Shown here one piece after another: positions 1 through 11,395 of a stretch of 64,000 bases of DNA; position 1 is the stretch's first letter; the number at the start of each line of letters is the position of its first letter. Below the pieces are notes generated by a model, which searched no databases, was not told the DNA's origin, and saw only the letters and a program-made list of their open reading frames with translations. The translations under genes were made by a program, and so were the position numbers. Source of the DNA: Mesostigma viride (lineage: Eukaryota > Streptophyta > Mesostigmatophyceae > Mesostigmatales > Mesostigmataceae); assembly GCA_009746045.1 (NCBI GenBank), contig RPFO01000076.1, forward strand, positions 5,007,275 to 5,071,274, written 5' to 3'.

Positions 1-880
1 CTAGGAACAGCTGGTCCAATGTTGCTATGCATGCAGTTACTCTTGCCATTACGTGTGTCCGTGTGCCTCCAACCATCCCGCCACAATGCCAGCACCCTCC
101 ACCCCGCTAACTCCCACTCGCCCCACTCCCCTGCCTGTTCCATACCCGCCCCACCCACAAATATACGTCACAGACATCCGCATGCCGTTATCCATCCCCA
201 CCTGACTACGGACTACTCTCGCCCCCACGCTGAGGTCCCCCACAACACCGCAACACCGCCCTCCTCCCCCAAACCATCCGATGACCCACCCGACCATCCA
301 CCTTGAGTCCCCCCAAACCAACCTATCTGACTACCACCCTTCCGTATTACATACACCACCTTCCACACCAACATAACAAACCACCTACTAAACAAACCTA
401 CCGCCCCACAACGAGGTTCCCCTACACCACTGCACCCCGCCCACCCCGCCCCCCGCTGCCCCAACATACGATGACTCCACCCCACCATCCACGTGAAGCA
501 TAACCATCCACCCCGGCCTCCGGGGCAACCAATCAGCTGTCCACTCAACCATAACTGACACTGCTGCACCGACCACCGGCAAGCCCGCCTACGTACCATA
601 CCCAAGCCACCCACGCAACCCAAGCATCCCCAACCCTCACACGAACCTGTGACCTACGCACGAGCTACCTACAGCTGCGACTCACAACTACTACATAATC
701 AACCCATAACAATGTCCCCCATGACCCCCGCCAAAGGGGGGGGGTCCCCCCAATAGTCCAACACACACACACACACTCTACAATACCCAGGACCACGAGT
801 ACCCACCCAATTCACCTCCCACAACGGTATCACCCACGAGTCCAGTGCCCCACCCATGTCCACAGCGACACCCCGGAGAC
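1..880. other. C-rich low-complexity DNA, no gene seen
   Basis: The plus strand is strongly C/A-rich with many CCCACC-like words and a short (AC)n run near 761-776. Open frames here have proline/threonine/histidine-rich composition expected from cytosine-rich DNA and show no domain. I see no RNA gene or transposon end. Confidence 0.5.
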
Positions 881-904
881 TTCACCACGCCCACCGACTG
901 CACG

Positions 905-1190
905 CACGCACACCTAGCTGCACACTCCCACGCACCTACCCTTGCACGCACGCATGCACGCCGCCATCAACCCACCCACCAAGGCACGCCTGCACAAACG
1001 CACACATGCACAAGTGCACGCACACGCACACATAGCTGCACACTCTCACGCACCCACTCACGCACGCACGCCTGCACACAGCCATCAACCCACCCGCCAA
1101 GGCACGCCTGCACAAACGCACTCATGCACAACTGCACACACTCGCCCACGCACGCACACCTAGCTGCACGCCTGCACGCAGTCACGCAAT
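905..1190. repeat. Minisatellite, units of about 118-128 bp
   Basis: Two and a partial third imperfect tandem units start at about 911, 1029 and 1157, each with CACCTAGCTGCAC or a close variant. Each contains a conserved stretch with CATCAACCCACC and AAGGCACGCCTGCAC, and short (ACGC)n runs lie between. The long His/Thr-rich open frame across it is a by-product of the repeat. Confidence 0.75.
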
Positions 1191-1685
1191 GCATGGCAGC
1201 ATGCCCGCCTTCTATATCATTCTTGGAATATCATGTTGCATATGGCATTATTATCATGTTTGTAAATTTAACTCCTTGCTTTCTGTATGCTTTCTTTCTT
1301 TGGGGGATTACTTGATGCAGATCGTGGAGCATACAAGCTCGACGAGAAGACGTACACATCAATATTGAGTGAAACCACCGTTGCTGGGCTCTGGCATGCC
1401 AGCTGTTATATGGCCATGAGCCATCAGCTAGCAATCCAGAAATAGGATGAGAGCAGTTTTGAGTCGATGTTTTATATTTTGATGGTATTGAAACGATGAG
1501 TCACAGAATGCCACAATGAAACATAAGTTCATTACTATCAAACAGCGTGATGCCATGAATGCCACGCCTAATACCACAAGATGTGCTAATAACGTATTTA
1601 ATTCATTAATGAATTGTTGGATTTATTGCATGATGGTGTTATGCTTGTTAGAATACACATTTAATTCTGGCAATGGCATGCCTGA
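1191..1685. other. AT-richer spacer, nothing recognised
   Basis: Single-copy-looking sequence between two satellites. Short open frames exist but none has a recognisable domain or composition bias. I see no RNA gene, terminal repeat or inverted repeat. Confidence 0.4.
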
Positions 1686-2040
1686 GAAATTGCCCTGAGA
1701 TTTTAAGCGCCTGAGAAAATGCCCTGAGATTTTCAGCGCCTGAGAAAATGCCCTGAGATTTTCAGCCTGAGAAAAAAAAATCTCAGTGTCCACGTAAAAT
1801 CTCAGTTTCCACTTAGCCCTGAGATTTCCTGAGATTTCCTGAGAAAAAGCCAATTTTCTCAGGCCAATCTCAGGAAATCTCAGGTCACTTTCTCAGGAAA
1901 TCTCAGGAAATCTCAGGAAAATCTCAGGAAATCTCAGGAAATCTCAGGAACATCTCAGGAAATCTCAGGAAATCTCAGTTTTTTTCTCAGGAAATCTCAG
2001 GAAATCTCAGGAAATCTCAGGAAATCTCAGTTTTCTCAGT
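1686..2040. repeat. Minisatellite of GGAAATCTCA-type decamers
   Basis: The first part (1686-1770) repeats about 29-30 bp units containing GAGAAAATGCCCTGAGATT. From about 1815 to 2040 the array becomes nearly pure 10-bp units of GGAAATCTCA with occasional variants. The core word CTGAGATTT is shared on opposite strands, so the left and right halves are partly inverted relative to each other and could fold into a long imperfect hairpin. No gene is present. Confidence 0.85.
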
Positions 2041-3249
2041 AGCGAGTTCCTAGTGTGTTCAGACTTCCCTAGTTCCCCAGGGCAGGATTTAATTGTTGCC
2101 TATGTGTTTTCATTTTGTCATTTGTTTGCTGTGGCAGTTTACCATCTGGCAAGTAGACGGGCGCCGTAAGACGGGCGCCAATAGACCCCTGTTGAGAGAA
2201 TGACAGGCAAACTATTGTAATACGCCTTACTTTGTCAAGTGGTATTTTAATTGTCATGGATTTATTGTACTTATATTGAATATGTACTGGGTTTTATGGG
2301 ATTAGTATCTGGGATTAATGTAACTCACCGCCAGAAGGTCATTGTACTGGAGGCTCTACCGAGGTGATGGGATTAATTCCTGGAGAAGACCTCATAGAAT
2401 TAACCTGTATGTATTTAATTTTGTGTGCTTCTAATATCTGGTGGTACTCTGTAATGCCACTTCCATAGGTTTTTATCCATTTCTCATGGAATGGTTTTCC
2501 CTGTGGCAGATCTGTTTCTTTTCCAGTTCCTTAAAAGAAAGGACTGGGGGAATGGCATTGGCCATTAAAGACATCTGTTCAAGCTTCAAGCTGGAGTGAA
2601 GGACATGTCAAGCTACTTCAAGGGTCCCTGGCAGGGGATGTGATCCCTAAAGAAAAGAAGGGATTGGAGTTAACGTAAAGGATTTACGTTAGATGGATAG
2701 AGATTGTTACGCTCTTTCCAACGGCACCTTGAACGCCTCATTTGGTTAAGGAACGTAAAAGTTATGACGTTTCCTAGGCTGTGCCGACAGTACCCGGCGC
2801 GCCACTGTGGGCGCGTACGGACACAGGGTGTACAAGTGTCACTTTGATAGTCCGCAGGACGTTGACAGGACTTGTACAGGACTTGATGGTCAATTGATAG
2901 GTAGGCGTGCTGTAGCGCGCCAGGACCTATGAGACAATTGATGCTGACTAGTGTACGGATAGGTCCACAGGACTAGCCGTATGGACAATTGATAGATCTG
3001 CGCGCCAAAGGCGTGCCAGAGTCTGTGTAATCAATTGATTGACAGTTCAGCTGTGACAGTGCAGCTGAATACTTGGACGCGTCCCTAGCAAGCTATATGA
3101 GTGACTTGGTCACACCGGGACGCTAGTTCTTGCGTGCACGTTCTCTTGGCACTGCGACCCTGTCGTCTGTGCTGCGTGCAGTCTTGGAAGTGACGTGACT
3201 TACGTCTGTGTTTCCTTGTTATTAATAAAGGCAACTTCCTGCAAGAACC
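2041..3249 (+). other. Intergenic DNA with an LTR-like segment at about 2640-3249
   Basis: No coding region is recognised. The right part has an LTR-like layout on the plus strand: repeated AATTGAT words in 2900-3040, a TATA-like GCTATATGAG near 3092, and an AATAAA near 3223 followed by about 20 bp. I see no partner LTR, primer site or target duplication, so this is only a candidate solo LTR or LTR fragment. Confidence 0.3.
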
Positions 3250-3769
3250 ATGGCGGAATTCGTGGCATTCTCACCCTCACAACTGCTGTTAGCAATCTCC
3301 TTCCAAGAAACCACTCAGCAAATCCCTGACAACTTGACGATATGCCACGGTTACGCTTTGACACGTCCCAGCCATGCAACGTACATAAAAACCACTGAAA
3401 GGTGCCAGGAATCTGGCGATGCGCAGCACGGAATGGCATTCTACCTGGCGCTAACTGCACGGAAAGAAGCCGAAAACTTGCGTTGATAACCCATAAAGGA
3501 AGCGAAACATTCATAGAGGGTCACGTTGATCACACGATCATACCATTACCGGAATTGTCCTTCGCCCAGCGGCGCAAGAAAGAACAACCTTCCATGGAAT
3601 AATAAGACGCGCATCCCGCGAGCCTGGAGAGTGTCCTACCAATCATGAAGGAAACCTTGCCGAAACCCAGCAAATTTTTTAAAGCTTTACCAATAACAAT
3701 TTAAACGCATCCTTGACGCTAGGTAAAGCCCATAAAACCTGACAATCACCGCCGCCAGCGTGCATTCTA

Positions 3770-4064
3770 ATTTATTCCTCTCGACGAAAACATCAGATTG
3801 GACCCCCGTGGCGATGGTCATCAATAAAATCATCGACACTGCAAAAAACGCGAACTCCGCTACGAAGTAGTATCATTTACTCATCGTATTTAAGATTCGC
3901 TCAGTTTCTCTGCATTCCGCGAGCTATCTTTTTCTACTCTGCCTGAAAGCACGTCGCCATGGCCAGCTCCAGTAGGGGTGCGCGCACCGTGCACCACTTT
4001 TTCACGGTACGGACGGGTACCGCGAATTTTTTGGCGCCAAAATATTCACGCCGGGACCGTCCCC
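3770..4064 (+). mobile_element. 3' end of a TTAA-family DNA element (fragment)
   Basis: This matches the right ends of the elements at 14708-16988 and 27311-31550. It has the same CGTCGCCATGGCC lead-in, the 12-bp palindrome GGTGCGCGCACC (3977-3988) followed by GTGCAC, a degenerate form of the palindrome centred on GGCGCC, and a terminal GTCCCC. The following bases are TTATAA rather than TTAA, so the target site has mutated. The left end is not found. No transposase is encoded. Confidence 0.6.
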
Positions 4065-4439
4065 TTATAAGACCTAGGGATGATGCCTACAAAGTTTCAG
4101 TTGAATACATACGTCCAGCCATGCTCGCGCCCCAGTCAGTTGTTTGTGCCACCATAGTCATAATTTTTATTCACGTTGTCCTCGTTTGGCCACGGTACTG
4201 TACCCCCCCCACCTTTCCTTGACCGTAGGTCCCTGTCCAGGTGTCCAAAAGTAGTAAACCAGGGGTGCACGAGAATCTACAAATCTAGATCTCAAAGCTA
4301 GTCCAGACAGAATCTTGAAAAGTTTGCTAGAATCTGAGCTAGTTCTGCCACAAACTCGGTCCGTTAAATAGGACTGAGAAAAACTCAGCAGTCCTTCAAA
4401 ACGGACCGAGTACCAGTTAAGGGTTAATATTTACCCATG

Positions 4440-4860
4440 TACATGAATGTCTGCCTGTGATGGGCTCCATGCCAGATGATGCATTAGCATTACTTAGTCA
4501 CGCTTTGCTCATGCAGAGAGTTGCTCTTTGCTGAGATGTCATGCCCTAGCTATGTATTGCCTAGCCACAATCATGTTCCACCCCATGTCCGCATCTTAGC
4601 TGCTGGAATTCATGGAGGTGCAGGTGCACCTAGTGCACCCAGAGTAGGTGGCTGTTCACACCCCCCACCTGCAGGTTGTCGCCCAGGATGTATTAAACCC
4701 CATACGCCCCCCTTCTCAGGGCTATTAGGTTAATGAATTAATTAATAGACTCGTGCCTTCTCAGGGCCATGTGTTACGTATACTCCCAACGGAGTTATGT
4801 TCTTAATTGATTAATTAATGAATTGATTAATCAATGCAGGATAATAAGCAGCGTTGGGCG
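4440..4860 (+). repeat. LINE-A 3'-end copy with AT-rich tail
   Basis: Related to the 3' region of the LINE-A copy at 5366-6166 and to the antisense copy at 11396-13255. Shared features are a GATGATGCATT box, a CATGCCCTAGC box, AGGTGCAGGTGCAC, GATGTATTAAA and CCCCTTCTCAGGG. It ends in irregular ATTA/ATTG repeats (4727-4747 and 4802-4833), apparently two tails in series. No ORF remains, so it is a 5'-truncated, non-coding copy. Confidence 0.6.
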
Positions 4861-5365
4861 GACATTGTCAAAGACTACGACCCCCCAACTGTGGGTCCTA
4901 GGAAATATAAAAAGCATGGTAGGCATAGTTTGCGTGCAAGATTAGCTCGATGCCTCACTTGAGGCCCATATTTTAGACTAGCTGTGGACATACATGTACA
5001 TATTGACGTCTTCGGGAGACATCCACAATATCTAAAAATGGGAAATTCAGTGCTCCGTGGTCCCCCAACGGGGACACGAGACTAATTACACGTACGTGAA
5101 TTACTCATGTACCCCTCCTTGCGACAACTTGCCCAACAAACATGATCCCGGCACAGGTGCACCAGAACGTTTGTGTCCGTGCCGGCTCATGTTGCGGCCC
5201 ACGTCATGTGGCATATAGGATGTCCCACCGCACAGGGCGGGCCCAAACAGGTGTGATACACGACATGCGGTTCCGTGCCTCCGCCCTCAAACTGGGCTAC
5301 AAATCAGCCAGCTGTAACAAAAGCCTACTACGCCTACGCCTAATCCTAATCAAAGAGCCTATATA
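4861..5365. other. Spacer, nothing recognised
   Basis: No convincing coding region, RNA gene or transposon end was recognised here. A short stretch (5050-5095) recalls sequence next to the AT-rich tail at 22868, suggesting old LINE debris. Confidence 0.3.
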
Positions 5366-6166
5366 CTGAGAGCACTTCGACCAGCCGGCAGGTGAGGACT
5401 CGGAGTCTCTTGCCATAGCATTTGAGCACGACATTCTTACCCCCATGCAACTCACTGGTGAGCTGCGGATGGCAGCTGTCCGCCTTCCCCGCGCGTGGGG
5501 TAAGGCTGGCCCGGCTCCCCTGCTCCTCACCTTAGTACATGGCGGATAAGCTGTTGTTTCTTAAATGCCGCAAGAAGGTCTTGGGGACTTCCTACACGCT
5601 GACCGACGACTTGACCCTGGCACGGCAACAGCGGAGACGGGAGCTATGGCCGGCCTACCTCCAGCTCCGGCAGACCGCAGGGGGGAAAACCGGGTATACT
5701 GGAGGGGGGCGGTCATCCACGTCGACCACAAGCCCTGGCAGGCGCCCCCTGCCACTCCAGCAATCCCAGTCTAGGGAATATAGCAGTAGTGTAGATTAGT
5801 CAGGCCTAGCTTAGCATGCGGCCCATGCGCCTATGCGATTGTGCACCTACAATGGGACTCCCCACGGATGATGCATTTAGAATTTAGCCATTAGCCCTGC
5901 CTATGCAGAGAGCTACTCTCTGCTAAGAAGCCATGCCCTAGCCATTGTTTAGCCATGATGATCTTCCACCCTATGTCCACACCTTACCTGCTGGAATACA
6001 TAGTGGTGCAGGTGCACTTTGTCCACCCAGAGCAGGTGTAGTTAACACCCTACCCTTGCAGGAAGTAGCCCAGAATGTATTAAAAGCAATATGCCCCTTC
6101 TCAGGGATATGTGCTACATGTACTCCAAACGGAGATATGTTCCAATTTAATTTTTTGTTTGATTGA
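5366..6166 (+). pseudogene. LINE-A copy: ORF1p C-terminal remnant plus 3' UTR
   Basis: Translation in shifting frames matches the C-terminal half of the LINE-A ORF1 protein at 11836-13255: the arginine-rich RLPRAWGKAGP segment, a LLLTL strand, then the VYWRGAVIHVDHKPWQAP end. At least two frame changes are needed (around 5525-5600 and 5640-5690) and an in-frame stop follows LVHGG, so it is dead. From about 5775 it continues into the LINE-A 3' UTR, which ends in an AT-rich tail near 6166. ORF2 is absent. Confidence 0.65.
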
Positions 6167-6194
6167 TAATATACTTAGAAACCAGGACAACCTA

Positions 6195-6200
6195 TTTATT
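6195..6200 (-). promoter_or_regulatory. Candidate polyadenylation signal of the 6259-8019 gene
   Basis: On the minus strand this reads AATAAA, about 60 bp past the stop codon of the upstream gene. The position fits a canonical poly(A) hexamer. No transcript evidence is available from the sequence. Confidence 0.45.
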
Positions 6201-6258
6201 CATAAACCAGGCAGTGTGTCAGCCTGGGCAACAGGTTATGTGCACCAGGCACGATCGG

Positions 6259-8019
6259 CTAGTTGAACGGCGCCGTCTCTGGCACCCCGTCGATCGTCTT
6301 TAGGTGCGCGCGCGTCTCCACGCCCATGCACACGTAGCTCATGGCGCCCGCCCACGCCGGCTCGGGGTAGCACCCAAGAATCGCCGGCAGAAGCATGTCA
6401 AACGCACCGGCCGAATGACCCTCCGGCGCCGCCAGGCTGGATGGCTCGGTGAACACGTTGCCAGGGCCTGTGTTGCGCAGGTGGGTCAGCAGGCCCTCGT
6501 ACTTGCAGCGCGGCCACATGTGGAGGCGGGAGCGGGAGACGGCGAACACCCCCCCCGTGGGGTAGACCCACTTGCGAGGCGGCGCCTTGCTGCAGAAGAA
6601 GGCGCGCAGGAGGACGTCGCGGAACGACGGGGGACCCAGCAGCGCCTCGTGCCGCGTGACGTCCGCCTTAATCAGGTCGTAGTCCACCGGCCGCAGCGTC
6701 ATCCCCAATGCATACACCGCCACCTGGGCGCCCAGCGCTGCCCGCACGATGCTGGGGAGCACCTGGCCGAACCCTGGCCGCAGCGCGCCGTGCAGGAACA
6801 GGGTGAGCTGCGTGAGCAACTCGTAGTGGGCCGTCACGTGCCGGAAGTAGGCCGCGTAGTGCCGCTGCAGTTGGCCCGTGCGACTCGCCTCGATGTGCAG
6901 CAGGGATTCGTTGTTGTCGCTGTATTCATGGACGACCGTGCACGCGGACAGGTGGGGGGGGACATCGAATGGCGCCGCGCGCGGGCACAGCCTGTACACG
7001 TAAATGCTGGCAAACCCGCAGTCGAACCCGTGCAGCCAGGGTGCCGACTCATGGCACACCGACAGCACGATCGTCGCGTGGCTGTGCGCGTGGTGGGGGA
7101 GCGGGGCGCCGGCTACCGCGCTGAGCTGGGCGGGGCAGCGGGAGAGGCATTCCGCGGGCTCCTGCTGGGTGGGCCGAGGCAACGCTATGCTGGCGGGCCC
7201 TGCGCCGGCACTGCCACCATGACCGCTCTTGGAAGGGGCCTTGGAGTGCTTAGAGGCGGCGCCCGGGGGGGCAAACCCCGACTTCTCCTTGAACAGCGCC
7301 TGCAGCCCGTCACGCAGCGGGCGTGGCGCGGCCTTGATCCTGGGCGCGGGGGGCAGCGGAGCGGGTGTGGGTGCAGACACGGGCGCAGCCTTAGGCTTGT
7401 GGTCATGCGCAGGGGCAGGGGCCGGCGCGTGCTTGGCAGCATGGGAGGGTGCGTGCGCGGGAGCAGGGATGGCGGACGACGCCAGCGGCTGTGGCGCTTG
7501 CTTCAGCCGGTTCATCTCTTCGAGTAGTTCCTCTGCCTCCCGCAACGCCGCCTCCAGGACATCGGCATCCGTGGGTTGCGGCGTTGGATGGCCGTGCCCG
7601 CCGCTCTGCGCGCCAGTGGGCGGCATCCTGAACTCGTGCAGGGGGGTGTAGTTCTCGACCACCACCTCGCTCGGCACGGGCTGGCGCTTGCGCTTGGCCT
7701 GTGGGCTGGCAGGTGCCCCCGTGGGAGGTGCCTGCGGCTCAAGGGAGCTGCTGACAGGTGCCTGGGTGGGGTGTGCAGGGGGGTTCTTGACGCGCGGAGT
7801 CTCGTGACGATCCGTGGTCGTGAGGTCGAAGTATCCGGGTGTTTCCGCTTCGGAGTGGGCGTGCTGAGGGACCGCCGGTTGCTGGTTGTCCGCGGGCAGG
7901 AAGTAGTACCATTTCCCGTTGAGCATTACCTTCGGCGGCACGGGGTACGCCGCCGTGCGGCAAGCTAGTAAGAAAACACTCCACACCCAGACGAGCGAGG
8001 CCGCCCGGCCCTTCTTCAT
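6259..8019 (-). CDS. Secreted or luminal protein with a DUF3431-like C-terminal domain
   Basis: About 586 residues. I place the start at 8019 because MKKGRAASLVWVWSVFLLAC then reads as a clean signal peptide; the open frame runs 46 codons further upstream without such a feature. After the signal comes a KWYYFLPAD segment, then a long Pro/Ala/His-rich low-complexity region with a short acidic helix (EAALREAEELLEEMNRL). The C-terminal ~250 residues resemble DUF3431, a family of unknown function found in fungi and algae: an initial beta strand (TIVLSVCHES), a HEYSDNNESLLH-like motif, LTLFLHG, and a final GGVFAVSRSRLHMWPR block that recalls glycosyltransferase-like folds. The frame is uninterrupted and high in G+C, a strong antisense frame is its shadow, and an AATAAA lies downstream. 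I infer a host gene rather than a transposon gene. The enzymatic role is unknown. Confidence 0.7.
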   Translation of the reverse strand: MKKGRAASLVWVWSVFLLACRTAAYPVPPKVMLNGKWYYFLPADNQQPAVPQHAHSEAETPGYFDLTTTDRHETPRVKNPPAHPTQAPVSSSLEPQAPPTGAPASPQAKRKRQPVPSEVVVENYTPLHEFRMPPTGAQSGGHGHPTPQPTDADVLEAALREAEELLEEMNRLKQAPQPLASSAIPAPAHAPSHAAKHAPAPAPAHDHKPKAAPVSAPTPAPLPPAPRIKAAPRPLRDGLQALFKEKSGFAPPGAASKHSKAPSKSGHGGSAGAGPASIALPRPTQQEPAECLSRCPAQLSAVAGAPLPHHAHSHATIVLSVCHESAPWLHGFDCGFASIYVYRLCPRAAPFDVPPHLSACTVVHEYSDNNESLLHIEASRTGQLQRHYAAYFRHVTAHYELLTQLTLFLHGALRPGFGQVLPSIVRAALGAQVAVYALGMTLRPVDYDLIKADVTRHEALLGPPSFRDVLLRAFFCSKAPPRKWVYPTGGVFAVSRSRLHMWPRCKYEGLLTHLRNTGPGNVFTEPSSLAAPEGHSAGAFDMLLPAILGCYPEPAWAGAMSYVCMGVETRAHLKTIDGVPETAPFN

Positions 8020-8718
8020 TTCTATTCGCAGGATGCACTTGCTAACGTTGTGACGTTTCAGGGGCTGGTGTGCTTTCGCAGGGTTGACCCTTGGTGCAAG
8101 AGCCGATTTAAAATACTTTTCCCAATTACGTACAGGATAAGATGCGAGCTCTATCAAGGGCAGCGGTCCCCCTCTATCAAAAGCACGTCATTGGTCAGCC
8201 CCCCCAAAAAACCCGAGGCGTCGAGGAGCCATACGAGGCCGTTTTGGTACCCGAAGAAGGACAGCAGAGGCGCACTGCCCCCGTTATTGTAATATACATG
8301 CCCAGCCAGCGCCATCTATTTATCAGACGCTGCCTACTGCGCTGCACATTCCAGCCCTTTTTTCATACGCGCTCCCGACCCAGCAACGCTTTCGCGAAGG
8401 TCGCCTTTGCATTAACTGGTTTCTTCAGAAGAAGCGCAGATAAAAATGTTAGTGACAATGCCGGTGAATCCAAACCGGGATGTCGTTGATCTTCACTGGC
8501 ACGGGCAGGCATACCTATGCAATAAGCCAGCAAATGTTGGCATCGGGCATGCCAATCACCTTCGCAAACGAGCGCAGACTGGTGAGAAAGAAATAAGATT
8601 GAGAAAGAAAAAATTAACCCCACACGGAGTGACAACGCACGCGACGGTATGACCAGTCCTGTAGGCTGTTCGTTAATTAGTTACAACTTACACCCCTCGC
8701 AGGTGTAGTTACAACTTA
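8020..8718. other. Upstream region of the 6259-8019 gene, no feature certain
   Basis: On the minus strand an AT-rich TATTTTAAAT lies near 8105-8115, about 90 bp upstream of the proposed start codon. It could be a core promoter element but nothing corroborates it. The remainder to 8718 shows no gene. Confidence 0.25.
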
Positions 8719-9030
8719 GGCCCTTTCCACATTCGTCAGTTCCGGGGAGTTAGGGTCCTGATTCAGTCGGTTCCAGAACTAGAGGTTTCCACATTGGGCC
8801 GTCCAATTAGAAATTTAATTCGATACGACCGCTAATTCGACCGGAACTGGGGTGGAACTCCTGGAACTCGAAAAAAGCAGTTCCGGCCAGTTCCAGTCAG
8901 AATTAATTTTTTTTTTTTGGTCGATGCACGAAAAGGGCGGGGAACACGACGTGAAAAGGGCGGGGAACACGCCGGGAAGACAGTGCGGCCACCATCGCTG
9001 CCGCGCGTTAGTGGATGAAAGTGCGTAGCC

Positions 9031-9510
9031 ATGATAGCGAGACTAATAGTTATATTTCTCATCGTGCTGGTGCGCTACCTGCAGCTACGCAGGAAGCAGG
9101 CCGCGATCCGCATTATTCATGAAAATGCGGCTCGCGAGGCGGAATACATGGCAACCGCCACACAAGTGATGATGGGGATGGCAATGGACGACAAGCCAGA
9201 CGACCGACGAGGCGGGTGGCAGCCCGGTCGCCCGTGGGCATATGATAGGGCCGCAGGACGTGGATTTTGGGAATCAGCAAAGCGAGGGGGTGTCATGAGG
9301 GACGCGGACTTCCGTGCAACATTTCACATGACCCGTGATTCCTTTGATCGTGTAGTGTGTATGTTGATCGCGTTAGCTAAAATTAGTCAGCCATGGTTAA
9401 GTAAGCTAATGGAATTTGAAGGCACGGTAAAACCAGTACTGAAAAGCTATCAGCCCAGTTCTCTCGCGTGTAGATTGTTTGCTTTCTCGACATTTTGTTC
9501 GGACGCGTAG
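9031..9510 (+). pseudogene. Harbinger-like transposase, N-terminal fragment
   Basis: 159 residues. An N-terminal hydrophobic stretch and a basic RYLQLRRKQAA helix are followed by WAYDRAAGRGFWESAKRGG and then RDADFRATFHMTRDSFDRVV. The last part matches the pattern by which PIF/Harbinger transposases begin (aromatic FR-M-R-F-L before the DDE domain). The reading frame stops before any DDE catalytic core, and I found no core downstream, so this is a truncated remnant. It lies about 310 bp inside the left terminal repeat. Confidence 0.45.
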
Positions 9511-10640
9511 TGCATTATCACGGGAAGCATAGCGATTGGTGGCCAACGATGGCGACGTACGTGAAGCCTCTGCTCTATGACGGGAAGGCATCTGGCGTTG
9601 CTGCAACTGGAATCAGGCCAGTGCCATGTTCGGCACCGTGCACGCGGAAATAAGGCGCCGTCACGTTAGATAGCACTGCTGAGGACGAGCTGCGCCTGCC
9701 TGCCCATATTTACCGAGTTTGTCTCGCATCGCACTGCATTATTGCTGGCCAGACTTTGCTGTCTTTATGCCCGACAGACTGGTTCACGAACCGTTTTAAT
9801 TTGCTGCGTGCGTGGCTCCTGCCCTTCCATGGCAATGTTTGCAATTTCGCACGTTTTCGTTGTGATTGTTGGCACATACTACATAGCCATGCACATGACA
9901 TACTGCATGAAGGTCGCAAAGTTAGGTATAGTTTCTGTTTGTAAATCCTGAGTTCTTGCTTTACACACGGTTCCTTGAAATGAAGGCCCTGGCCGAAGCT
10001 CGTTGCTTGCCAAAGCCTTCTTGTGTCGAAGAACAGCGGTTCTCAGTGGGCACATGAAAGAGACGTTGCCAGGCATTGTAAGATTTCCAACCACACGCTT
10101 GTCCTGTAACCATGCAATTCATTCCATGCGCGTTATGAATCTGGCAGCTTGTGAGCCTGCAACCATTAATTGCAGTTTGGCACATGTTACAAAAAGTAGG
10201 CTCCTTGAATTTAGGCTGCTTTCTCGCTTATTTTTGTTGATGCTATAGGCAACATTGGACTTAACACTAACTTGAGTCCCACCCGCATCCAACCCCCCCA
10301 ATCATCCATCCACTCCGTCCCTACCCACCCAATTATACCACCGTCTTCCCGCCCACTCTTGAACTAATCAGCCCAACGCCCCAGCCCAAGACACAGGCAA
10401 ATGCCCATGTAGCCACCCATGTGCGCGTGCCTAGAGACACTCAACTAGCTAGGCTGCATGTATGTGCCATGGGGGCATAATAGGTGCATGGGCGCAGGTG
10501 CACATGCAGGCCCGCAGGCATGCACACAAGCAGGCAGGCAGGCAGGTTGACAGATGGGTGGGCAGATAGGCGGGTGGCAGACTTGCAGGCGGGCAGGCGG
10601 GAGGATGGGCAGAACATTGGGTGGACAGGCGAGTAAGAAG
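9511..10640. other. Interior of the Harbinger remnant, no gene recognised
   Basis: Short overlapping frames on both strands without recognisable domains. A C-rich stretch (10270-10380) with CATCC/CCACCC words precedes the GT satellite. Nothing else is supported. Confidence 0.3.
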
Positions 10641-10679
10641 GTCGTTGGGTCCAAGCAACCCGTTTATTGGTGATGGATT

Positions 10680-11068
10680 GATGTGTGTGGCGCATGTGTG
10701 CAAGTCGGCCTGTGTTTGTGTGCGTTTGTATGCATGTGCACGTGTGCTCGTGGGTGTGTGCACATGTTTGTGTGCATGTGTTAGCGTGCATGTGCGCACG
10801 TGGGTGTGTGCATGTGTGTGATATTGTGTGCATACATGTGTATGTCACAGTGTGCATGTGTGTGCGTGTGTGCGTGTGTGCGTGTGTGCGTGTGTGCGTG
10901 TGTGTGTGTGTGCATGTGTGTATGTGTGCATGTGTGTATGTGTGCGTGTGTGCGTGTGTGCATGTGTGCATGTGCGCGTGTGTGCATGTGTGTATGCGTG
11001 CGTGTGTGCATGTGTGTGTGAACATTTATGTGCATGTGTATGTATGTGGGCGTGTGTGTGTGCTGGGG
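10680..11068. repeat. Long imperfect (GT)n/(TGTGCG)n/(TGCATG)n satellite
   Basis: Alternating purine-pyrimidine sequence dominated by TGTGTGCG, TGTGCATG and TGTGTATG words. The Cys/Val-rich frames on plus and His/Thr-rich frames on minus are artefacts of the repeat. Such DNA can adopt Z-form. No gene is present. Confidence 0.9.
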
Positions 11069-11395
11069 GGTAGGATGGATAGGGAAAAGAAAGAGTGAAA
11101 AATGCAAGGTGTGGGGGAGTTAAATGTTTCACCTCGCGGCAAAAGTCGTTGTGCCTGCCGCGTGTATTGACAAGCAGCTGTGGGCACGGTTGCAGCAAGT
11201 GAGTACACGCCAAGGGCCTACACGGTTCATGCAATAGCACACAGCCAGTGGGACGAAACATCTGCACATATTACTTGGGTTAATCTATTTTGCACATTAC
11301 CTGCTTGGGTTCATCAACTGAATTCTGCACCTTACACTTGCATGGCTCATGGTTTCAATCGCTGCTCAATTGACGGAAAATGAACAGGCAATCAA

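Noticed and set aside
845-1315. 156-residue His/Thr-rich ORF
   Set aside because: It spans a minisatellite and its composition reflects the repeat.
1815-2040. CRISPR-like array
   Set aside because: Units are 10 bp without spacers; this is a simple minisatellite.
6304-7651. Long plus-strand frames (407 and 140 residues) opposite the 6259-8019 gene
   Set aside because: They are Arg/Gly-rich shadows of a GC-rich coding region. The minus frame has a signal peptide, domain-like blocks and a poly(A) signal; these have none.
10441-11107. Overlapping Cys/Val- and His/Thr-rich ORFs on both strands
   Set aside because: Generated by the GT/CA satellite; no start context, no non-repetitive sequence.
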